A DNA stretch of 5,710 nucleotides from a bacterium (GTDB taxonomy: Bacteria; CSSED10-310; JAJRTK01). The notes beneath the pieces are model-generated. The model saw only the letters and a program-made list of their open reading frames with translations, was not told the origin of the DNA and did no database searches. Positions 1 through 5,487 of this stretch are shown here, piece by piece (the stretch's first letter is position 1; each line of letters starts with the position of its first letter). The stretch lies in assembly GCA_024278345.1 (NCBI GenBank), contig JAJRTK010000455.1:1-5710 (forward strand). The letters are read 5' to 3'. Both the position numbers and the translations under genes were made by a program.

Positions 1-133
1 GGCTCCCTGGCGTGGGTCTGGGAGCGGCGCTCCCAGCGGAGGTCCGGAGGCAGAGCCTCCGCCGGGTTCCAGGGCTGGAAGCCCTGGGGCGGCGTCTGAA
101 ATCTGCACCGTGGCCGGTACCATGACCGAGGCC
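1..133 (+). repeat. Partial copy of a GC-rich multi-hairpin inverted-repeat element, cut by the window edge
   Basis: Positions 1-133 align without gaps to 5556-5688 (constant offset 5555) with five mismatches, at 1, 37, 52, 85 and 106. The copy contains the right arm of one hairpin (2-10) and three complete hairpins: 18-25/29-36, 45-51/55-61 and 69-76/80-87, with loops GGC, AGA and GGA. It ends in the terminal repeat at 111-133, which contains GGTACCATGACCGAGGCC. The left terminus should lie before the window. No transposase or stable gene is visible in it. I infer a non-autonomous dispersed element of MITE or REP-like kind. That it is a repeat is directly seen; its class is not. Confidence 0.85.
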
Positions 134-166
134 GTCCTAGAGCTGGAGCACCACCCGATTTTTTCG

Positions 167-190
167 CATGGAGGCCTTCCGGCCTCCATG
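167..190. other. Perfect 10-bp hairpin upstream of the first radical SAM gene
   Basis: CATGGAGGCC (167-176) pairs exactly with GGCCTCCATG (181-190) across a TTCC loop. The hairpin lies 48 bp before the ATG at 238 and 34 bp after the repeat. A T-run (159-164) comes before it on the top strand, so it does not read as a standard intrinsic terminator in either direction: there is no U-tract directly after the stem. It could be an mRNA 5' structure, a transcript boundary from an upstream gene, or a separate small palindrome. The structure is certain; its role is unknown. Confidence 0.6.
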
Positions 191-237
191 TCGGCGTGTA
201 CTTTCACGGTAACTCTTTTTTTGGGGAATGCCCACCA

Positions 238-1293
238 ATGAAGCTCCTCCACCGAATCAAGCGTGAGTTCTCAGGCTACAATCTTTTGGAATCCCTCCGC
301 CGCTTGCGGGATCGAAAGCCCATCCAGTGCAGCCTCTACGTCACCGATCAGTGCAACCTCGATTGCAGCTACTGCACCGAATACGATAATTCGGTTCCCC
401 ACCCGCCCCTGGTCGATCTCGAGACCTGGATCCGGAAGATCCGTGAGCTGGGCACCATGCGCATCGCCCTGGTAGGCGGCGAGCCCCTGCTCCATCCCGA
501 CATCGTGGAGATCGTCGCCTTCTGCCGGAAGCTGGGCTTTGCCACCAGCCTCACCACCAACGGATTCCTTCTCACCGAAAGCCTGGTCCGGGACCTTGAA
601 ATGGCCGGGCTCCAGGTGATGCAGATCAGCGTTGATCGCATGACTCCCAGCGCCGCCACCAAGAAGTCGTTCAAGACCATCCTCCCCAAGCTGGCCCTCT
701 TCGAGAACTCCCCCATCAGCCTCCACATCACCGGCGTCCTCTGCGCCGATACCCTTCCCGAATCGCGGCAGGTCCTGGAAACCGGTCTCCAGCGTGGTAT
801 TCCCACCGAGGTTCGCCTGGTCCATGCCGATCCCGAAAACCGCTTCCGCGTGGAGCGCGGCCAGCGCGAGGAGCTCGAACGTTTCCTTCTGGAGATGATC
901 GCCGCCAAGCGCCGAGGCGCCAAGGTTCACACCAATGAAGCCATCCTTGACTACCAGCTACGTCTGTTGCGGGATGAGCCGCTGGACTGGACCTGCATGG
1001 CCGGGTACAAGCTCTTTTTCGTCTCCGCCAAGGGCATGTTCTGGGAATGCAGCATGGTTCATTCCAACAAGCACATCCTGGAGATCACGCCGGAAGACCT
1101 CCTGGCCAACTATCGGAAAAAGGAATGCCAGGCCGGTTGCGGCGTCTATTGTGCCGTGAGCACGTCCCTCATCGTTGATCGGCCCCGAAGCATTATCGGC
1201 CAAGAAATCCTTTCGAGGGCCAAGAGGATTCCAAGAATGCTGCGGAAATCGGCGGTTTTGGCAAATGGCGGCGTGGGCTCCGGCAAGGGGTGA
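238..1293 (+). CDS. Radical SAM protein with a SPASM/twitch-like C-terminal cysteine region
   Basis: A 351-residue protein. Residues 39-46 (CNLDCSYC) form the CX3CX2C motif that binds the radical SAM [4Fe-4S] cluster. GGEP at 80-83 is the usual SAM-contacting motif, and TTNG follows at 106-109. The C-terminal part has C253-X12-G-X4-C271, the first half of a SPASM domain, then C297, C301 and C305 in CX3CX3C spacing instead of the usual CX2CX5CX3C. It therefore probably binds one auxiliary cluster, or two atypically coordinated ones. The family uses reductive cleavage of S-adenosylmethionine to make a 5'-deoxyadenosyl radical; the substrate cannot be told here. No signal peptide or membrane segment is seen, so it should be cytosolic. 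The ATG at 238 is preferred because GGGGA at 223-227 lies 10 bp upstream; an in-frame GTG at 196 would add 14 residues unlike the family. The last ~25 residues are basic, then Gly-rich. The second radical SAM gene follows 192 bp downstream. Confidence 0.9.
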   Translation: MKLLHRIKREFSGYNLLESLRRLRDRKPIQCSLYVTDQCNLDCSYCTEYDNSVPHPPLVDLETWIRKIRELGTMRIALVGGEPLLHPDIVEIVAFCRKLGFATSLTTNGFLLTESLVRDLEMAGLQVMQISVDRMTPSAATKKSFKTILPKLALFENSPISLHITGVLCADTLPESRQVLETGLQRGIPTEVRLVHADPENRFRVERGQREELERFLLEMIAAKRRGAKVHTNEAILDYQLRLLRDEPLDWTCMAGYKLFFVSAKGMFWECSMVHSNKHILEITPEDLLANYRKKECQAGCGVYCAVSTSLIVDRPRSIIGQEILSRAKRIPRMLRKSAVLANGGVGSGKG

Positions 1294-1485
1294 TGAGGGG
1301 CGAGTGGCGGCGGACGGATTGCCGCCGCCGGGAGCGGAAGGCAACCAAAAGAAGAGACGTTCGTTTTTAAGATTTTTTTTGTTCAGGATCCTATTTCCCC
1401 ACGAACCTGAATCTTTTGCCTCCGGTGGACACTGGGCCGGTTTTTCGATTACTTTTACCAACTCAACCGTTTCAGAGGTGCCTTC
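1294..1485 (+). other. Intergenic gap between the two radical SAM genes
   Basis: No convincing gene is seen. A GC-rich stem, GGCGGCGG (1306-1313) with CCGCCGCC (1322-1329), lies just after the first stop codon. A T-run (1373-1380) follows 43 bp later, too far for a classical terminator. A 25-codon Arg-rich reading frame (1293-1370) overlaps the first gene's stop as TGATG, but it has no recognisable features. From about 1335 the base composition becomes A/T-rich, so a promoter for the second gene could sit here, although no clear -35/-10 pair stands out. AGAGGTG at 1474-1480 is the likely ribosome binding site of the second gene. Confidence 0.4.
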
Positions 1486-2601
1486 ATGGCCGTGGCGAAG
1501 CTGTACCAAAAAGCGCTGGACCTTCAGGCGGCGGTTCCGTACCGCTTTGGCGCCGGATGGGCCTTTCCGCCGGCGCAGGTCATCTGTTTCTTGACCTACA
1601 ACTGCAATCTTGCCTGCGAGATGTGCAATTTTACCGACCTCATTCAAGAAGTGCGGGACAACCTCAAGGTCGAGCTCGATGCCGCGGAGATGATCGAAGC
1701 TCTTTCCCAGCTTCCTTCCTACACGCTGGTGACTTTTTCTGGCGGCGAGCCCATGATGAAGCGCGGGTTTGAGGAGATCCTGGCCCAGACATCCCGCCAG
1801 CGGAAGTGCCACGTGATCACCAATGGCACCCGGTTGAACCAGGAGCGATCCAGCTTTCTGGTAGATTTGGGCTGCAGGAATCTTCTTTCCAAGGGGCTCG
1901 TTTCTCTGGGGCTTTCGGTGGAGGGGCCCGGCGATGCTCACGACCGGATTGTTGGCCTCAAGGGTGCCCATGCAAAGCTCGTGGAGGGGGCCAGGCTGAT
2001 CCAGCGGGAGAAACGCCGCCGGGGGAAACGCTACCCGTTGCTCCATCTCTCGGCGGTCATCAGCGCCTCCACCGCACCCTATCTGGCCGAAGTCTATCGC
2101 CTGGCCACCCAGCTTGGCGTCGAGATGTGCAATTTCATCATGAACAACACCTCGCGCTTTGTCTACCGTTACGAACAGAACAGCCCCGCCGACATGGAGG
2201 AAGCGCCGCCGCCCCAGGAGCCCATCGATCCCGAGCTTCTGGAGCGGCAGTTCGGGGAGATCCACGAGCTGAGCCGGAAAAGCCCCGTGGAAGTGCGCTT
2301 CTCCCTCCATGGCATCACCCTGGACGAGATCAAGCTCTACTACCGGAACCGGCCCACTCTGCACCGCTACTTTTGCCGGTCGCCCTGGACCACGATGATC
2401 CTTTCGCCCCGAGGTCAGGTCATGCCTTGCTATTACGCGCCCTTGGGAAGCGTCCGCGAGCATTCGATTTCGGAGCTTTGGAATGGTTGGGCCGCCAAGG
2501 AGTTCCGGAAGCGCATCCGCCAAAAGAAGTTTTTGCCAGGTTGCGTGGGTTGCTGCAACGGCCAGTTTGGATTGGGTCGGGCCGCCCCGGATTACTCCTG
2601 A
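1486..2601 (+). CDS. Radical SAM/SPASM-type protein
   Basis: A 371-residue protein. CNLACEMC at 40-47 is the CX3CX2C radical SAM cluster site, GGEP is at 86-89, and ITNG at 111-114 is the next conserved strand motif. LGLSVEGPGDAHDRIVG (141-157) matches the SVEG/SxDG region typical of SPASM enzymes. Near the end, C297-X12-G310-X4-C315 is the SPASM opening. It is followed by a SISELWNG motif (327-334), usual between the SPASM cysteine halves, and then C353-X2-C356-C357, which is shorter than the standard second half. Residues 231-250 are a Pro/Glu-rich linker. No signal peptide is seen, so it is probably cytosolic. The ATG at 1486 is supported by AGAGGTG six bases upstream. It probably acts with the radical SAM protein encoded upstream. 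The sequence differs clearly from that protein, so this is not a recent tandem duplication. The substrate is unknown: peptide modification is common for SPASM proteins, but no precursor peptide is recognised nearby. Confidence 0.92.
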   Translation: MAVAKLYQKALDLQAAVPYRFGAGWAFPPAQVICFLTYNCNLACEMCNFTDLIQEVRDNLKVELDAAEMIEALSQLPSYTLVTFSGGEPMMKRGFEEILAQTSRQRKCHVITNGTRLNQERSSFLVDLGCRNLLSKGLVSLGLSVEGPGDAHDRIVGLKGAHAKLVEGARLIQREKRRRGKRYPLLHLSAVISASTAPYLAEVYRLATQLGVEMCNFIMNNTSRFVYRYEQNSPADMEEAPPPQEPIDPELLERQFGEIHELSRKSPVEVRFSLHGITLDEIKLYYRNRPTLHRYFCRSPWTTMILSPRGQVMPCYYAPLGSVREHSISELWNGWAAKEFRKRIRQKKFLPGCVGCCNGQFGLGRAAPDYS

Positions 2602-2665
2602 TTCCCGAAGGATTGCTCTTCAGGATTGTCCCTGGCGTTGGCCGGACTCGGCTGGAGTTGTGCTG

Positions 2666-2690
2666 GATTCCTTCTAATTCCGGAAGAATC
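2666..2690. terminator. Weak candidate terminator hairpin in the convergent gap
   Basis: The 156-bp gap 2602-2757 separates two converging transcription units and holds no gene. Inside it GATT-C-CTTC (2666-2674) can pair with GAAG-AATC (2683-2690), with one bulged C and an 8-base loop. Only a short T-run (2693-2696) follows on the top strand. It is the best candidate I found for ending the radical SAM transcript, but it is imperfect. No good terminator was found for the opposite strand. Confidence 0.2.
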
Positions 2691-2757
2691 TCCTTTTGCG
2701 TTGAGTTCCGCTCCCGCTGCTCGCAGCCGCTCCCATCGGTCGCCTTTTGTTTCGGCT

Positions 2758-3348
2758 CTATGGGGCCTGCCAAACATCGACATCCATTGAGCCGCCTTTC
2801 TTGTAGGTTGCCGTGATTTTGGACAGGACTCCTCGTTCGTAGTTCATCACGCAGAACTTGATGGTGGTGCCGCTGGCAGCCGATTCCAGCGTCGGTGGGG
2901 AAAAACTCTTTCCCCCTTTTTTGAGGGATTCAATGGCAGCCTGGGCCTGGGCTTCGTCGTACAGCACCCGGACGGGGCCGATGCGTAGGTGAAACCGCGT
3001 GATGAGTTCCGCCCAACTTGTGGGGGAGAGGCCTTTGGAGGCGTTGCAGGCAGCCAGGATGGTGGATGCCGCATCTTCGTGGTCCGCGCTGATGGCACGG
3101 CCATCGGACAACAGGGCGAAATCGACTCCGTAGGGGTCCATCGATCCCTTTTCGGTCACGGTGAAGAAATGGCATCCCGGGATCTCGATCTTTTCGAGTT
3201 CGATGACCTCGATTTGGTCTTTCTTCCAGCCAAGTTGGGTTTCCACGGCTGTTTCGAGCTTGACTCTGATATTTTCGCTCATGCTCGTTCCTTCCGTCGT
3301 CAAGAGGATCAGAAGCATTGCCAATACAGGGGTATAGAAAGTGCGCAT
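2758..3348 (-). CDS. Hypothetical protein with hydrophobic N-terminus; candidate immunity or partner protein
   Basis: A 196-residue protein of no family I recognise. From the first ATG, residues 2-3 are Arg-Thr, and a hydrophobic core (PVLAMLLILL, 7-16) follows, like a Sec signal peptide. There is no lipobox cysteine and no clear AXA cleavage site. The rest is a small mixed alpha/beta-looking domain with three cysteines (59, 101, 166), a central FALLSDGRA segment (78-85) and a strand-rich tail ending DVDVWQAP. The gene begins 3 bp after the stop of the metallopeptidase-like gene (TAG GCT ATG), so the two are almost certainly co-transcribed and perhaps translationally coupled. The first ATG has a poor ribosome binding site. 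The in-frame ATG at 3280-3282 (Met23) has a strong one and would remove the hydrophobic segment. An immunity role is inferred from gene order alone. Confidence 0.75.
   Translation of the reverse strand: MRTFYTPVLAMLLILLTTEGTSMSENIRVKLETAVETQLGWKKDQIEVIELEKIEIPGCHFFTVTEKGSMDPYGVDFALLSDGRAISADHEDAASTILAACNASKGLSPTSWAELITRFHLRIGPVRVLYDEAQAQAAIESLKKGGKSFSPPTLESAASGTTIKFCVMNYERGVLSKITATYKKGGSMDVDVWQAP
3289..3295 (-). promoter_or_regulatory. Strong internal ribosome binding site before Met23 of the small partner gene
   Basis: On the bottom strand GGAAGGA precedes an in-frame ATG (3280-3282) by six bases (ACGAGC). This is a much better Shine-Dalgarno match than anything before the annotated ATG at 3346-3348, where only a TTAGG-like stretch is present. 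The site either marks the true start, giving a 174-residue cytosolic protein, or allows a second, unsecreted form. Confidence 0.45.
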
Positions 3349-3351
3349 AGC

Positions 3352-5349
3352 CTAAGAGTTGTTCGTGTTGTTGGGGTCGGTGTTATCGACTTTTTCAGGT
3401 GCTGGAGCCGCCCGGTTTCCGTGGGTGACGCCAAGGGAGCCTGCATTGGCCTGAGTCACGTTGTTCCGCCCAAGAACCTTCTTCATAAACGCCACAATCT
3501 TCGGACCTTCCGTTCCATCGGCCAGCGCACGGCGAATGTAGTCGTAGGCCCCGGAAGTAGAGGTAAGAAGGTATTGAACGCGGTCGATCACCTCGTTTCG
3601 CGTGGGGGCGCGGCCGTTTTCCGCCTTGAACCCCACGTAGAACGCACGGTACTCCGCCATGAAGTAACGGTAAGAACTGGAGACCCTGTCGTTGTTCACC
3701 AGGTGGTTGACTTCGTGGGCGACAGTGTGGGTCACCATGTGGAGCGTATCGCCGTTGGAGGTATCGACCTTGTTGTTTCCCGCCGGCAGGTAGCGCCGGT
3801 TGAAATGGAAGTTCGTGCCGCTGGCCGACCCGTAGGCGCTGCCGGCCCGATTCCAATCGAAGCTGTACGGGGCTCCCGGTGCAAGGAATTTGTCCAGCGT
3901 GTTGTTGATGACCGTCTGGTCGCCAGCGCTGTGTTGGGACAGGAAGGCCACCATTTTGACGGAGCGCTGTTTGTCCGCCAAGCTGAAGCTGGTGAACCAG
4001 TCCTTCTGGAGAAGCTTTTGGAGGTTCTCCACTGATTTGGCGTTGGGGTAGTTCTTGACTTGGCTCAGGACGGCGGTCTTTTCTTGGGCGTTCAGGCTCT
4101 GGAACTTGGGGTCTCCGATAAGCTTCGTGGTATTGACCAGCAGGCCGATGTCCAGCTTGGAGAGCTTGATGGCCTCGGTGATGCGCACCTGGTTGGCGGC
4201 GGAGAGTGCCGCGAATCGAGGCGATGTGAAGAGCTTTTTCGTTTTATCCAGCTTCTCGGCATTGAGGGGAGGTTTGGCGGCCACGGCCTCGAGGATTTGC
4301 GTTTTGGCGGCCGCGTTTTTGACGCTGCCCAGGGAGCCAAGAAGCCCTTCGACGCGAGCTCGGGCCTTGGGATCGAGATAATTGGCTCGCATGAGGCCAG
4401 TGGCTGCGGCCTGCCCCTTGGGGTCCAGCGCCTTGTACGCGGCGGATTCCTGGAATTTTTTCAAGGGCTGGAGTCGCTGTTCTACCCGCTTCTTAATGGT
4501 GTTTCGTTCGGCCTGCTGTCTCTTGGAGAGCTTTTTTCCTTTCAGATTGGGGTGGCGTGCATAGAAAACCTTGTCCGTGATCCCCTTGGCGATGGAATCG
4601 GTCTTGACGGCGATGGAATCGGTTTTGACGGCGATAGAATCGGTCTTGACGGCGATAGAATCGGTCTTGACGGCGATGGAATCGGTCTTGACGGCGATAG
4701 AATCGGTTTTGACGGCGATGGAATCGGTTTTGACGGCGATAGAATCGGTTTTGACGGCGATGGAATCGGTTTTGACGGCGATGGAATCGGTTTTGACGGC
4801 GATAGAATCGGTCTTGACGGCGATGGAGTCGGTTTTGACTTGGGTGATTGACCGGTCGATGGCACGGGACTCCACGTCACTCCGAAGCTTGAGCCATTCC
4901 TTGGCCAGGGCTTTTTGTCCCTTTTTGATCAATTTGCCCTTCATCTTGGGATGGCGGGCGTAGAAAAGATCGTTGACGGTCTTGTAGGTTCTGGTTTTCC
5001 CGAATTCCGCATCGACTTTCTTTAGCTCGACCGGCGTGAGGCTCGAGCTTTTCGTGCCACCCGTGGTTGCGGGCTTCTTGAGCGTTTTCGTCGCCTTTTT
5101 GCTCCCGGTTTTTCGGCCCAGCGTCAGCCGCTTCCGACTGGGTTTGGGTGTGGAGAGAGAGCCGGAATCATGGGTGACGGGAGCGGGATCTCCTGCCGTG
5201 GTGTATTTCGTCTTGGCCTGGGCCAGGCGGGAGTCATTCTTCTTTTTCTTTGTGGCGGCTGGCGTCTTGAGCTTCTTGGGTTTTGGAGCTTTCTTGATGG
5301 AAGCTGGAGTCGCAAGCTTGCGAGCCTGGGGACGCTTGATATCGACCAT
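3352..5349 (-). CDS. Large modular protein with heptad array and C-terminal HEXXH metallopeptidase-like domain; candidate toxin/effector
   Basis: A 665-residue protein. Residues 1-100 are Lys/Pro/Thr-rich, basic and probably disordered, with no Sec signal or membrane segment. An FYARHP motif occurs at 129-134 and again at 262-267, each continuing as a K-rich KGK segment. Between them lie twelve identical VKTDSIA heptads (171-254). Residues about 302-490 form roughly five degenerate 37-residue helical repeats, with aromatic or hydrophobic anchors at 305, 343, 379, 416 and 452. The C-terminal domain has HEVNH at 545-549, the HEXXH zinc site of many metallopeptidases. E566, 17 residues later in AEYRAF, is a plausible third ligand of gluzincin type. 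The tail (650-665) is Asn/Asp/Pro-rich. ATG at 5349 is chosen because GGAGG lies nine bases upstream; a TTG at 5397 would add 16 residues without comparable support. Modular layout, a late catalytic domain and a small downstream gene resemble polymorphic toxin or effector systems. Peptidase activity and an export route (type VI or contractile-injection type) are inferred. A housekeeping or structural surface role remains possible. Confidence 0.88.
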   Translation of the reverse strand: MVDIKRPQARKLATPASIKKAPKPKKLKTPAATKKKKNDSRLAQAKTKYTTAGDPAPVTHDSGSLSTPKPSRKRLTLGRKTGSKKATKTLKKPATTGGTKSSSLTPVELKKVDAEFGKTRTYKTVNDLFYARHPKMKGKLIKKGQKALAKEWLKLRSDVESRAIDRSITQVKTDSIAVKTDSIAVKTDSIAVKTDSIAVKTDSIAVKTDSIAVKTDSIAVKTDSIAVKTDSIAVKTDSIAVKTDSIAVKTDSIAKGITDKVFYARHPNLKGKKLSKRQQAERNTIKKRVEQRLQPLKKFQESAAYKALDPKGQAAATGLMRANYLDPKARARVEGLLGSLGSVKNAAAKTQILEAVAAKPPLNAEKLDKTKKLFTSPRFAALSAANQVRITEAIKLSKLDIGLLVNTTKLIGDPKFQSLNAQEKTAVLSQVKNYPNAKSVENLQKLLQKDWFTSFSLADKQRSVKMVAFLSQHSAGDQTVINNTLDKFLAPGAPYSFDWNRAGSAYGSASGTNFHFNRRYLPAGNNKVDTSNGDTLHMVTHTVAHEVNHLVNNDRVSSSYRYFMAEYRAFYVGFKAENGRAPTRNEVIDRVQYLLTSTSGAYDYIRRALADGTEGPKIVAFMKKVLGRNNVTQANAGSLGVTHGNRAAPAPEKVDNTDPNNTNNS
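4591..4839 (-). repeat. Twelve tandem 21-bp units encoding VKTDSIA
   Basis: Units start every 21 bp on the top strand from 4591 to 4822; the last is 18 bp. They encode residues 171-254 of the large bottom-strand protein. Only three positions vary, all third codon bases: Lys AAA/AAG (AAG in five units), Ser TCC/TCT (TCT in five units) and Asp GAT/GAC (GAC only in the unit nearest the N-terminus). The protein heptad never changes. Hydrophobic residues V, I and A recur at positions 1, 6 and 7, which is not a canonical a/d coiled-coil pattern. A beta-type or irregular fibrous stalk is as likely. Confidence 0.97.
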
Positions 5350-5358
5350 TTCGGTTTT

Positions 5359-5363
5359 CCTCC
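5359..5363 (-). promoter_or_regulatory. Ribosome binding site that sets the start of the large gene
   Basis: GGAGG on the bottom strand lies nine bases before the ATG at 5347-5349. It favours that ATG over the in-frame TTG at 5395-5397. Confidence 0.7.
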
Positions 5364-5418
5364 AGGGTGGGTTTTTTTTCCGGCCTTCCTTCGCCAATCA
5401 AATGGAAGACTCTTCTTT

Positions 5419-5449
5419 TTTATCGGCAATTCTCCAGAGGAGTTGTCCA
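5419..5449 (-). promoter_or_regulatory. Weak candidate promoter for the bottom-strand operon
   Basis: On the bottom strand TGGACA (5444-5449) is a 5/6 match to a -35 box. GATAAA (5419-5424) is a 4/6 match to a -10 box, with a longer than ideal 19-bp spacer. It sits about 70 bp before the ATG at 5349 and just inside the repeat-free DNA next to the element at 5488. A direct repeat TCCAGAG (5433-5439 and 5446-5452, 13-bp period) overlaps it and could be a regulator site. In GC-rich DNA such matches arise by chance. Confidence 0.2.
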
Positions 5450-5487
5450 GAGAGGGGACGATTCCGCGGGGTGGCCGAAACGATGAC

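Noticed and set aside
1-133. tRNA, riboswitch or integron attC site in the hairpin-rich repeat
   Set aside because: There is no cloverleaf with anticodon stem, no riboswitch core I recognise and no attC-type R'/R'' core sites. Perfect inverted termini and a second copy fit a dispersed element better.
1306-1380. Intrinsic terminator between the radical SAM genes (GC stem plus T8 run)
   Set aside because: The stem ends at 1329 and the T-run begins at 1373, too far apart for a standard rho-independent terminator.
958-2523. 521-codon bottom-strand open frame antisense to both radical SAM genes
   Set aside because: It spans the intergenic gap and overlaps two genes with intact cluster motifs. 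Its protein has no recognisable domain. Long antisense frames are common in GC-rich DNA.
2989-4035. 348-codon top-strand open frame
   Set aside because: Antisense to the metallopeptidase-like and partner genes, with no motif or ribosome binding site support; shadow of the real coding strand.
4591-4839. CRISPR array
   Set aside because: The 21-bp units are directly tandem with no unique spacers and are in frame inside a coding gene.
4060-4851. Top-strand frame with repeated GDGIGFD/GDRIGLD units that looks like an RTX or other calcium-binding repeat protein
   Set aside because: It is the antisense reading of the VKTDSIA array. The bottom-strand gene has a strong ribosome binding site, a metallopeptidase motif and synonymous-only variation in its own frame, while the same changes alter amino acids in this frame (for example Gly to Arg).
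4542-4880. Bottom-strand frame with Pro-Ser-Lys repeats resembling a cell-wall anchor linker
   Set aside because: Out-of-frame shadow of the same tandem array; the silent changes of the real gene become amino acid changes here.
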